Assembly (NCBI GenBank): GCA_019671005.1
Contig: CM033728.1
Span: forward strand, 27,975,099 to 28,039,098
DNA length: 64,000 bases
DNA from: Hibiscus mutabilis
Taxonomy: Eukaryota; Streptophyta; Magnoliopsida; Malvales; Malvaceae
Reading direction: 5' to 3'
Shown here: positions 1-11,009 of the stretch, piece by piece
Layout of the letters: each line of letters starts with the position of its first letter
Numbering within the stretch: position 1 is the stretch's first letter
Made by a program: the position numbers and the translations under genes
The notes under the pieces: model-generated
Seen by the model: the letters and a program-made list of their open reading frames with translations, nothing else
Told to the model about the DNA's origin: nothing
Database searches by the model: none

Positions 1-1419
1 TCCGGAGGAACTCCCTGGTCTCCCTCCAACTAGAGAAGTAGAATTCAGGATCGATGTCCAACCTGGAACAACTCCGGTGTCCATCACACCTTATCGAATT
101 GCACCTAATCAGTTGAAAGAACTCAAGAAGCACCTCCAAGAGCTACAAGACAAGGGTTTCATTAGGCCTAGCTCGTCTCCTTGGGGTGCTCAAGTACTGT
201 TCGTGAAGAAGAAAGACGGGACTATGAGACTCTGTATTGACTACAGACAATTGAACAAGCTTAGTATCAAGAATTGATATCCTCTCCCTATGATTGAAGA
301 TTTTTTCGATGAACTTAACGATGACGCAGTATTCTCAAAGATCGATCTACGATCGGGATACTACCAAATGAGGGTAAAAGAAGAAGATGTACCCAAGATA
401 GCCTTTCGTACTCGATATGGCCATTTTCAATTCCTTGTAATGCCAATCAGATTAATGAATGCTCCAGCTGCATTCATGGATCTCATGAATCGTGTATTCA
501 AGCCCTATCTTGACAAGTTCGTAGTCGTCTTTATTGATGACATTCTAGTGTATTCTCAGAATAAGAAAGAACATTCTGAACACCTTCGAATTGTATTGCA
601 ACCCCTTCGAAAACGTCAATTGTTTGCAAAGTTCTCTAAATGCAAAATTTGGCAATCGAAAGTGACGTTCCTTGGCCATGTCATCTAGGCAGAAGGGATC
701 AAAGTAGATCCAAGGAAGATTCAATCTATCTTGTATTGAAGACCTCCAAGGAATGTTGGTGAGGTTAGAAGCTTTCTCGGTTTAGCTGAGTATTATCGAC
801 ATTTTGTCAAGGGATTCTCATCCATTGCCGCAAGTTTCACTAAGCTAACTCACAAATATACACCCTTTGTTTGGTCAGAGAACCAACAACAAAGCTTCGA
901 TCAGCTTAAACAAGCCCTGACTCATGCTCCAGTTCTCACCCAACCAGTATCGGGCAAGGAGTACACTGTTTATAGTGATGCATCTCATTTGGGACTAGGA
1001 TGCGTCCTAATGTAGGATGGAAACGTGGTAGCTTAGGCTTCAAGGCAACTAAAACCACACGAGTCAAACTACCCTACTCATGATCTAGAATTGGAAGCTA
1101 TCGTGTTTGCACTCAAAGTCTGGAGACATTACTTGTACGGGGAGAAATGCAATTTGTTCACAAACCACAAGAGTCTTAAATACCTCCTAACTCAGAAAGA
1201 CTTGAACTTGAGACAAAAGAGATGGCTAGAGTTACTTAAAGACTACGATTTGGTTATCGACTATCATCCGGGGAAAGCAAACGTGGTTGCTAATGCCCTT
1301 AGTCGCAGACCATACTCGGGTAAACCCTTAAATCTAAATCTTAGAATAATCCATTCAAATTAGACCTTTCTTGACTTACAAGTAACTATTCAAAAATCTT
1401 TCTTAATGATCTTCTCCAT
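1..1419 (+). pseudogene. pol: E1 reverse transcriptase and RNase H (decayed)
   Basis: Frame 2 reads through the RT with stops at 275 (TGA), 686 (TAG), 737 (TGA), 1013 (TAG) and 1034 (TAG). Recognisable RT blocks are the fingers segment with FVKKKDGTMRLCIDYRQLNK (about 218-262), the IDLRSGYYQ block near 350, and the catalytic FIDD at 530-541, whose aspartates are intact. RNase H follows, with the YSDASHLGLG block near 970 and a later NALSRR motif near 1290. RT would copy the element RNA into DNA and RNase H would remove the RNA strand. Reading is lost after 1363. The 275 and 1013 stops look like CGA to TGA and CAG to TAG changes (inference). Confidence 0.9.
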
Positions 1420-2700
1420 TTGTTTATAGCTTCCTTGGCTATCAATGCTCATTTGCGTTTATCCAGAGGACAGAAATTCTTGTCTGAACTTCAAGTTCAA
1501 TCTAGTCTAATCTCGAGAATCAAAGAACTCCAACAAATTGATCTAGATCTTTGGAAGATCATGTCCAAGCTAGACTCCGAGTCTAATTTTGACTTTTCCC
1601 TCAAGTCGAATAGACTCCTCTATTTCAAAGATAGAGTATGTGTTCCTAACAACGAAGAACTACGACACGAGATGTTACAAGAAGCTCACCAAAGCTCTTT
1701 CTCGATTCATCATGGATTGGTTAAGATGTTCAAGGATCTAAAGCCACTATACTAGTGGCCAAGTATGAAATCGGCTATCACAGATTTTGTTTCGAAGTGC
1801 TTAACTTGTCAGAGGGTCAAAAGCAAGCATCAAGTCCCCACTGGATTGCTACAACCAATCAAATTCCCTCAGTGGAAATGGGATCAGATTACAATGGACT
1901 TCGTTACTGGTCTTCCTTCCACTCCAAGAAAGAATGATGTTGTATGGGTGATTGTTGGTAGATTCACAAAGTCTACTACTTTGATCTCTGTTCGAATGAA
2001 CATGAGCATGGAAATTTTAGCCGAGATATACTTCCGTAAAGTGATTCGATTACACTGTGTACCTACAGCTATAATCTCTGATCGAGACCCTAGAGTTTTT
2101 TCCCGATTCTGGAATTCTTTGCAAAAAGCCCTTGGAACCAAAATGCATTTAAGCACAGCCTTTCATCCTCAATCATATGGCCAATCTGAAAGAATCATAC
2201 AAGTACTTGAAGACATGCTACGTGCTTGTGTTATCGATTTTGGAACGAACTGGGAGAAATCTCTACCCCTAGTAGAATTTGCTTACAACAATAGCTACCA
2301 GACATCTATTCAGATGGCACCATTCGAAGCTCTATACGGAAGGAGATGTAGGACTCCCTTGTGCTAGTCTGAACTGGGAGAAAACAAGGTATTGGGACCT
2401 CAATTACTCAGAGAAATTGAGGAACAAGTTCAAATCATACATGATCGATTGAAGCAAGCTTTCGATAGACATAAAGCCTATGCAGACTTGAAAATGAGAG
2501 ACATCCAATACAATGTTGGAGACAAAGTCGTTCTGAAAGTGTCCCCTTGGAAGAAAGTCTTTCGGTTTGGAATAAAAGGGAAACCCAGTCCCCGATTCAT
2601 TGGACCATTTGAAATCGTTGAAAGAATTGGTACATTGGCTTATCGATTGTCACACCCTCGTGAACTTGGGAACCTGAGGCTACGATGAGAGGTCAATATC
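1420..2700 (+). pseudogene. pol: E1 integrase (decayed)
   Basis: Frame 1 holds integrase. The N-terminal zinc-binding HHCC region is visible around 1680-1815 and ends in CLTCQ. The catalytic core has Asp in TMDFVTGL (about 1892), Asp in ISDRDPR (about 2077) and Glu in GQSERI (about 2185). A GPFEIVER segment near 2604 marks the C-terminal domain. Stops at 1753 and 2365 sit where Trp codons are expected (TGG to TAG, inferred). The tail after 2690 jumps from the C-terminal domain almost directly to the PPT, so the chromodomain-bearing end seen in E4 at 36991-37320 appears to be deleted. Integrase would insert the cDNA into the genome. Confidence 0.88.
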
Positions 2701-2739
2701 CTCACTTGTTCAACTCAAGTAAATTCGAGGGCAAATCTA

Positions 2740-2756
2740 TTTTAAGGGGGAAGAAT
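2740..2756 (+). other. E1 polypurine tract
   Basis: The run TTTTAAGGGGGAAGAAT directly precedes an LTR start TGTAACACCC at 2757. Purine-rich tracts in this position prime plus-strand DNA synthesis in LTR elements. Confidence 0.8.
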
Positions 2757-4783
2757 TGTAACACCCTAAACCGAGCCTAGGAAGGTTACCACTATTTAAG
2801 CCATTGACTAATTGAGTCATGTGCTATTTAATTGAAATAATTAGGAGTATGTAACATGAACCAATTAGTTAAATTGTTATAGAATTTCCATAATTAGACT
2901 AATTAAGTCTAGGATCAAGTTAAAACAAAAGGAAGAAAATATAGCTAATGTCTAAAGGATTAAAATGTTACAACCAACAAGTTAGAGTGCCAAATTAAGA
3001 TGACCAAATTGAAACAAGAATAAAACAACAAAATTGCATGTGTAATTAGACCATTATATGGTAGTGGAATACATGTGTCAAGGTAATTATACACATGGCA
3101 AAGGAGATATCATCTTCATCCTTATGGCCGGCCATGCTTGAAAGAAAAGAAAGAGAAAAACATAATTTGAATAATCTTCTTCATTCCTTCATTTCCATTG
3201 CCAAACCTTCATAGAGAGAGAGAGTTGTCTTGTTTGATCAAATTAGCTTAGGAGGAAGATAAAATACTTGATTCTTCACTTCAATTCCATGTTTACATCT
3301 TGAAATTTTGATGTTATTGCTGCCTAATTTGATGAGGATGGAAGATATTCATGTTCTAGTGATGTTACTTCTAAGATTCTTTGAAAATTTGAATGTTGTG
3401 ATCAAATTGCTATGAAAGAAATATATAGGTTGCTGGAAACTTCAATGTTTATGCTGGAAATTTTCTGGAAATTCTAGGGTTGCTGGAAAATTTGGTACTA
3501 AATTGGTATGAATTAAATGTCACATAGAATGAACTGTTTTGATCACATTGCTAGTTGAAATGTGTAAACTTGCTTGGTTAGACATAATGCCCTGTTTTGA
3601 TCACATTGGTAGGTGAACAAACCTGACCTAGACTTGTATGAAAATGTATATAAGTTGAATTAACATGTTAGAAGTGTTATCTAGGTGATTAAAGAAGCTA
3701 AAAATCTAGCCTAGTGCAATCTGCCCAGAATGCTTTGCTCTGGGTAGTAACTTTGAAAAATCACTATAAATTGTGTAAATTGAATTTAAGGCTGGAAATT
3801 TAATGGGCAGTACCTTAACATGTCTAAATTCATTAAGAGAAAAAGGATTTGAATTCAGGATTGTATAAAGGGTTGTAGAAATGAAACACTAGGGACAGTG
3901 TAAATTGTCCAATGTTGTAATTACCCTGTCTTTAAGTAAAAAAACTGTATTAATTGGTAAATAATTAAAATGCAAGGCCTATATGGTTAGGAAGACAATT
4001 AAGTTAGCTTTCAACGGTGTAAACCAATTGAAATTCTGACGTACGGAATGAAAGATATGCAACTTTAAGTAAACAGTGCACATGCTGCCAGGCAGTAGCA
4101 GCCTTGATGTCTTGGAATGAATGATAAATGAATTAATTGTATTGTTGCCTTGTTTTGAATAAATGAATGAACTTTGCATTAATCTTGATTCACTTGTATG
4201 GAATTTTATAACGAGAAGGGAACATTGGAGAAGGGTCTAAGGAGGAGCATTCGAAAGCTAGAAACAAGGGGATTTGGATCCAAGATTAGCTAAGCATGGA
4301 GTATTGTGAGTGTAGTTTACAATAGGGTTAGGACTTGGGTCCTAACCAAATGTGCATGATTATCTTCTTGCCATTGATATGCCATGTTAATGATCTCAAT
4401 TTTAATTTGAACATGAATAAAAGGGAAGAATGGACTAAGCTAAAATTGTGAATAAGTAATAGCATGCAAAATTGAGAAATTAATTAGAAAGAAAAGTGAA
4501 AACAAATGTATGTTTCCATGCCTTGGACATGACTTGTTATAATGTTTGCTTGATATTGCTTATTGATACAAATGCTTGAACCTTGATGCCTTGATTGTGA
4601 TCATTTAGAATGAGTGCCTATGTGTACTTTTATGATTTAATTACTTGTTAACATGATATAAATCATGAACTTAAGATCTTGCTTGATGCCTAAGAGATGG
4701 CATATGTTAATTGCCCGCTTGAATGACAAGATGAAATTGCAAAGTGTAGAGCTAAGGCTCAATTGGCCTAAGGGCTGTGTATA
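2757..4783 (+). repeat. E1 3' LTR, interrupted
   Basis: The LTR starts TGTAACACCC just after the PPT. It is AT-rich and non-coding, with a short GA microsatellite near 3213. A near-duplicated stretch containing CTGTTTTGATCACATTG occurs at about 3535 and 3595. No open frame of note. The TAAGTATG-type content and the segment near 4310 (GTGAGTGTAGTTTA) recur in the LTRs of E7 and E9, which suggests a common LTR family. The LTR stops where E2 begins at 4784. Confidence 0.75.
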
Positions 4784-7735
4784 TGTAATCACTCATTTTT
4801 ATCTAACCTCTAAGTATCATATTAACATATTAGTGCATGATTACATATGTGTGCGCGTGTATACGTTAGTATATTACATAATGATATAGGTGTGAATGTA
4901 TGCATGGTGCATGTATTTGTATGGTGTATTACGTACCTATTAATATATGTGTGATATGGTTATATTTATGTTGGGAGTATCGTACAATGTATGTTAGTAT
5001 ATGAGTAGGTTTATATATATTTGCATGTATATATTATTAATGTCCTTGTTATTATTGAATATATACGAATAAGTGTTGCATGTATTATTATTAAGTATAT
5101 GTACATGTGAACGTATTTCATCACAATTGTATGTATGTATACATAAGTATGTATGTATCTGTATTTACTATTATATTAATATATTATTATTAATATGAAT
5201 GGACAAACTTGAAAAATAATAGAAAAGCCCACTTAAATTAAATGTCCATATTATTACAAAAAAACAAAAAAAAATAATAATAAAATACAAGGCCCGGTTG
5301 GCCCAAGCCCAAAACCCCATCTAACCCTAATTATTCTATCTTTGCGCAGCTGACTAGGAGCCGTTGGATCAAAATGTGGATTTAACGGCCACGATCAAGG
5401 AAGGATAAATATCTAGCTGGCCGCGTGGACTACACGTCTGGACGGTTCGGATGCCACGCACACGTTCGGTCCACGCGCGGACTCTTCGATATCCCACGCG
5501 TGCATGAGTCCCACGCGCTATAACCCCTCGACTGCTGAGCCCCACGTGTCACGATCTGGAGTCGTTTCACCAATCGAGGTTTCATCTGGGCCGTTCATCC
5601 TTCAAGCCATCCCGACCGTTAGATTAGATCTGATCCAACGGCCGAGAACGCCTCTAGCCGAAGACAACTCCCCCACACCGCCACCATGCTTCCACCATGC
5701 CGGTCTCCAACCACCGCGTTCAGACATATCAGAACAACACAAAAAAATAGGCTATGTTAGTGTCAGTCCAGATCTAAAAAAATATATTACATTACTTGCT
5801 ACCAAACCAAGGAGACAGGGATATATGTATGAAACAAGTAATTGTAAAGCAGTCCAGTTGTAATCGGAAAGAAAAAATAACAAAAAAAGGCAACAAGTTT
5901 TCAGTGGTAACGTTCTTCTCTTTTTCTTACTTCTTTGCATGCATAACGGAAAATATACGTAGTGATAACACAAAAAAGGGATTTAGAGCTATTACCCTCG
6001 TCGTCTATGGATCTCCCCTCACCAGTGACAAGCCTCTTCGGCTTTTCGAAGCCGAACATGGTGAACTGAAGGGAGCGGGAGGTCCCTTTTGGTTTCACTT
6101 TGGTCAAACGTAAACCAATTTTTTTTGTTTTGTATTCACTTAGATATAGGCAAAAGGGTGAGTCTTAGCGTAGATCTAAGTTCATATACGGGTTCGGTTT
6201 AGAAAGAGGTTGGTTTTGGGTGTTTCTTTTAGTTCGCCGGCGCCGGTTAGCGGCGGCCGGCGGCGGAAGGGACAGTGGAAAGTTGCCGGTTTCTGGGTTC
6301 ATCACAGGTTCAGGGGGATGGTTGAGAGAAAATGAGAGGGCTGGGTTATTATAAAATCGGTTTTGAAAGAAAATGAAGAAAAGTTTGAGTCTGGGCCAAA
6401 AAAAGGGTTTTATAGGTTTTTTTATTTTGTGAAATGGTGAAATTCTGTAATAAATCCCCCCGCGTTTTCGATATTTTCGTTTTTGTCTTGCCGCAGGGGA
6501 TATTTACAACTCTGGTCCCCCTCATATTTCGAAATCTTGCAATCCAGTCCCTAAATTAAATTGAATCAGTTTTTAAATGGCGAAATTACCTTACTAGTCC
6601 CACCGCGTTTTTGAAATTTTCACTTCGAGTCTGCCCCTTGGTCCAATTACAGTTTCAGTCCTTTCAAGTTCGGTCCTGCTTGCATTTTCATCCCTAAATC
6701 GCATATTATTGTCCTTTAATTTATGTTCCTTATGTTTATTTCTTTTCATTTCAGTCCTGATTCCATGTAAATATTCATGTTCGTTTATTATAATCGTGTA
6801 TGTTGATGTAGCCTTTTGCCTTTTCATATATCCCTCGTATATGCTTTGTATTTTCATGTTTACATGTATATGTGTGTTAAGTTTATGGCGATTATGTATC
6901 TTTATGCATTTGTTCGGTTATTCGTATCACACATATTAGATTGATATTTGAGTTGGCTCGAACACAATCTGCTTTATATTTCAGCATGTATTGCATGTTT
7001 TCTTTGCTTTTAGGCTATGTGTTGGTATATTTTCTTGGTCATGTATAATGCCATATTTTACGTATGTTACAATGTGTCTTATTGTAATATGTACATTTTT
7101 GTAATATGTGTTTTTGTTCCATGCCTTGTAATTGTGACATGTTAGGTTTATTTTTAGTTACGAGTAGGGATAATTTGTATGCATGTATGTTTTAGATTAG
7201 TATTTTATTTATGTTTTGTTAATAGTTTATTATGTGAATATTTACTGTATTTAAATTATTGGCCATGCTTAATAATTTGTTCACTAAGGTTGCATAATGA
7301 AATATATAAATTGTTAATGCGGTGCCCTTTTATCTGAGCGTAAACGGGGCCAGTATCAGGCGTAGTGATAGTGGTTGGGCGTTTACTCTCGGATAACGGG
7401 GCCTTTAAATTTTATTCGCAATTATAACCGAATTTTAAACTAATCGTCACTTTAATCCGGAAAGTCTAATATTAACGAAGCGGTAATTATTAAAGTACCA
7501 ATTTTGGGCGGTGTGGGGTTGCTAATCCTTCCCCATTTGTAACCGACTCCCGAACCCAACAGTCTTTTTTAAATCTCTGGTTTTATGGTGTCCGGCCTAC
7601 CTAAGTGGCCGGTGGCGACTCCAATTTTTAATAAAATGTGTTTTTTTAAAAAACCTCACGGAATAAACGTTTTATATCTGAAAATCACAAACACTTTCAA
7701 AACTCATTTTTTTTAGCGAATCGGACATCGCTACA
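4784..7735 (+). repeat. E2 5' LTR
   Basis: Runs from TGTAATCACTC to CGCTACA (TGTA...TACA ends), 2952 bp. It matches 20317-22685 almost base for base up to position 7211. Internal features: TGTATG/TATA-rich stretch 4840-5200; a CpG-rich, GC-rich block 5340-5720; a perfect 8-bp stem hairpin at 6037-6056; a T-rich block 6420-7200. Open frames of 60-120 codons inside it are chance frames. The last ~525 bp (7212-7735) have no partner in the 3' LTR. It would carry the element promoter and polyadenylation signals. Confidence 0.92.
6037..6056 (+). other. Perfect hairpin in E2 5' LTR
   Basis: TTCGGCTT-TTCG-AAGCCGAA forms an 8-bp perfect stem with a 4-nt loop. The 3' LTR equivalent near 21509-21528 keeps the layout but has two transitions (loop TCCG, right arm AAGCTGAA). 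Confidence 0.6.
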
Positions 7736-7737
7736 GA

Positions 7738-7755
7738 TGGCGACTCCGTTGGGGA
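7738..7755 (+). other. E2 primer binding site, tRNA-Arg type
   Basis: TGGCGACTCCGTTGGGGA lies two bases after the LTR end. From memory of plant tRNA-Arg(ACG), it is complementary to the 3' end including CCA, apart from one position that would be a G-U pair. Arg-type primer sites are known for Ogre-like elements. The core TGGCGACTCC also occurs inside the LTR at 7613-7622. Confidence 0.75.
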
Positions 7756-8422
7756 CATTTTTTGTTTTTCAAAAACAAAAGAGAGAGTTAAGCTTTTTCA
7801 AATAATTACCACTTTGCTAATATTAGAAGTTCCGAATTAAAGTGACTATTAAATTAATATTTGGTTGTAATTGTGCGTTTATTTTAATGCATTTAAAATT
7901 TGGCATATAAACCCGTTTTTAAGTGGAGGGAAAACGCTAATGCTTTCGTGGAGATATCGTTCTCCCGTGTAGGCCTCGCAAGTACCTTCGGGGCTCGAGT
8001 ACCTTATGCTTTCGTAAGGATATCGTTCCTTCGTGCAGGCATAAGCGAATGGGTCCCCCTGAATTGAACCTGGTTGAAAGGAGCCTATAATGGGTGATGA
8101 TCAGGGGCCTTGCTACTCTTAGTAGAGGACAACAAGTACAATTCGGGTACCTCCTAGCACCAACACTGCATGTAGAGAACATATAGAAACCCACCCCTTT
8201 AGAGCCATTTAGATAACCTTAGGTGTTTTAGACGGGATAAATAGGTTTTTTCTTTCTTTTTTTGTTTATCGTATTTAATTTGTCCTTTTACTTATGTATT
8301 CATTAATTCTATCCGATACTGACTTGTTTCCTTTTTGCTATTCTTATTTTCGTGCATTATTACATTCGCATTACATAAAGGTACTGGATCAAGTGGTTTA
8401 CCCGATCAGAAAGTCTTTCACC
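7756..8422 (+). other. E2 leader between primer site and ORF1
   Basis: About 670 bp with no credible gene. It holds a direct partial duplication: ATGCTTTCGTGGAGATATCGTTC at 7940 and ATGCTTTCGTAAGGATATCGTTC near 8007 read almost alike. A T-rich stretch precedes ORF1. Leaders here normally carry packaging signals; none is identified. Confidence 0.5.
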
Positions 8423-10718
8423 ATGGAAAAAAGGTGTCTTAGAAAAGAGGAACTCAACTTGTCTGTTAGACATTGGTCAGAAGTCAACCAGAGGGCCCAA
8501 GGGGACAGTTTACCAAGTGAGCGCGTGATAGCAGGGTACACCTATGTGAGTCTTCAACAGAACAACTTAGGGGATCTTCAAAGTATCTGGGAAGAATGGG
8601 ACCAGAGATTACAAGATAGGTTATGTGATAATTATGGCGACATTGCACAGTTGATGTATGTTCGGGTCAACCAGCCCCTACTCTGAGCCATTCTTCAGTT
8701 CTGGAATCCTGCCTTTTGCTGCTTCACCTTCAATGGACAAAACATGATGCCCACAATAGAAGAATACACCGCTCTGCTCAATCATAAAAATGTTCGGGAA
8801 GATTGGATCTACGCAAAACCTCCGAGGAATCAGAATTGCACTTCCAAGCTCCAAACCTTTACCGGAATGAGCGACGATTGGGTCAATGGCTTGATCTGAG
8901 TTCGAGGAGATAGAACAATATTCGCATGGGAAAACATTAGAGACATCCTACCTGCACATCCGGATGAGGAGAAAAAGATAGACATGCTTGCCTTGGGAAT
9001 ATATGGGTTGGTGATCTTTCCAAGAATTCTGGGAAACATTGATGTGGCCATTCTAGATCTGTTTGAACGGGTAAAACGGCGAGCAAACCCAGTACCAACT
9101 ATTTTGGCTGAGACTTTTATTTCTTTAAATGCCAGTCGGAAGCACGAAGAATGACATTTTCGAGGATGCACACAATTGTTACAGGTATGGATTCAGAGCC
9201 ACATGTGGAAGACGCCGACGAGGGTTCTACTGGGGATATCTTTCCATGGTTTTTTGCCTTTACGGGAATACTTAGCAAAAGAGTGGCGAGAGGACTTGAA
9301 AACAAGAAAATGGGCTAGTTTCTTCAGGAACATCCAAGACGAAGACATAGTATGGAGGGTTCCGTGGCTCGGTAGAGTTAATTACTTTTTATATAGTTGC
9401 GGTGATTTCAACTGGCTGATGATGTTGGGACTGCATGGAGGGATTGCTTGTGTTCCGCTTCTGGTGTCCCGACAATTCGGATCACGACAATTCATTCCCA
9501 ATACCGCCGGGTTAAGCCGAACTAAATTTCTTTTCAAAGGGGAGTTCAGAGAGAAAGTTCAGACTATCATGAGGGCTTGGGACCATTGTTACCGGATTAG
9601 GGTGGAAGGAGACACCGAGCACATGGCCACCCCAGACTACGATCATTGGAGACGTTTGAGGGTAAATGATATGATTCCCGAATCCGATCAAGGACTCGTA
9701 GTGTCACTTGAAGAGCTCACAAGGGTGGTGCCATCTGAAGCTGATATCTTACGGAATGAACTCGAAGAAATTAAGAAGAAAATGGACACCCAACAGACTC
9801 AACATGCGAGTGAGCTCTATAAAGCAAGCATAGAGGTCGACAAACGGGATGGGATCATTAGACAGTTGAAGAAATTAAATGCAGATTTAAGCGACAAGAA
9901 CGCCCTTTACCAAAAGGATACCCTTCTACTTCAAGCAAAAATACAGAAGGCCGACCGAAGTCAGTTCATAGCCGTGGAAAAAGAAAGGATGAATGGTATC
10001 CGTTTGGTGGAAGAAGAATGAGAAATCAACAAAAGAGCAATCGAGAAGGAGATAAAAAGCTATCGGTCGGCTATTGAGGAAGAAAAATGGTCCTCCAAGA
10101 AGGCCATTGACCAAGAAAAGGAAAGACTTAGGCAAGAAATCAGCAAGGGAAAACAAGCAGTCAATCATGAGAGAGAAAACGTCGCCGTATGGAAAAAAAA
10201 AGTCCATGAGTAGCCGGAATAGACTGTTAGAGATGCAAGAGTTGTACGATGACACTATTCAAAGTCTGGATCAAAGCCGAAGTCAGAATGACGAATTGAA
10301 ATAAAATGTGGTAGAAGCAGAACACTCCCTTCGAGCATACTGCCAGAGAAATGGCTTCACTGAGCTACAAGAAAGAGAGCGCGAAGTAGGCATGCTACGA
10401 GCCCGAATTAAGTCCCTTGAAGCAACTGTTGAAGATTACAAGGAAAGAATTAGTGTATTCGAGGAGGTTACAGTCGGAGGGGACAATTATTGGCAAAGGA
10501 GACTGCGTGACGCTACCCGGATGGTACAGGATAGGGATCAATATTACGCAAACCTGATGGTGGACATATAGCAAGTCGCCAGACATGTGAATGATTTGGC
10601 CGTCGAGGTTGAAACACTCCGACCTTTCATAGTCCCAGGAATGGAAGAAGCTCCCAGGTTTATCAAGTTGCTCAGGGCAATTGGAAAATTAGGAGATAGA
10701 GCTAGGGCTTATCTATAG
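8423..10718 (+). pseudogene. E2 extra ORF1 (DUF7745-like with coiled-coil C-terminus)
   Basis: Starts at ATG 8423 (MEKRCLRKEEL) and is followed in one frame to 10.19 kb, with TGA stops at 8684, 8897, 9152 and 10019. The first two thirds is a globular part with conserved-looking pieces such as ILQFWNPAFCCFTF (about 8690-8731), YGLVIFPR near 9004 and YSCGDFNW near 9390. The rest (about 9730-10560) is very rich in E, K, Q and R with heptad-like spacing, typical of a coiled coil. A run of nine A at 10192-10200 coincides with a shift into another frame, which is read to a TAG at 10716. From memory this resembles the plant domain DUF7745 carried by Tat elements; its function is unknown to me. All four TGA stops could be former CGA codons. 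Confidence 0.8.
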
Positions 10719-11009
10719 GGCTCTGTGTTGTAATTAGCTCTTTTGTATTGTCATTTTGTAATACGAACTCTATTGTAATTTAGACCCTTTAATTCCCGCG
10801 GAAGTAGTTCAAAAGGGTGATTACCAGCGGAATCAGTACCTTATTCGCATACATTCTTGCATTGCATCAGGACATTCGCATCATTATACATGCATTTATT
10901 TTTCTTGCAACCATATTAATGTTATGAATATTGTTTTAGTGTGTGTGAAAATAGAAGCTAACCTGCAATCATTCATCATCCATACCTTACCCGATTACAA
11001 AGCAAGCTC
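10719..11009 (+). other. Spacer between ORF1 and gag
   Basis: About 290 bp, AT-rich, no open frame or recognisable signal. It separates two independent reading units, so gag would need its own translation or a processed RNA. Confidence 0.5.

Larger units (their letters stand above)
1..4783 (+). mobile_element. E1: Ty3/gypsy chromovirus-like retrotransposon, 3' part
   Basis: This is the downstream half of a Ty3/gypsy element that enters from the left edge. Seen in order: reverse transcriptase, RNase H, integrase, a purine-rich tract and an LTR start (TGTAACACCC). The domain order RT-RH-IN is diagnostic of Ty3/gypsy rather than copia. The LTR is cut at 4783 by insertion of the Tat-type element E2. 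Its far end is not placed with certainty; the LTR-like remnant at 22686-23937 may be its continuation. Pol carries several in-frame stops, so the copy is dead. Confidence 0.88.

Noticed and set aside
1884..2156. Minus-strand frame opposite E1 integrase
   Set aside because: Shadow of the integrase coding strand.
5504..6113. Overlapping frames in the E2 LTR as genes
   Set aside because: They overlap on both strands, have no motif, and the matching 3' LTR frames differ by indels.
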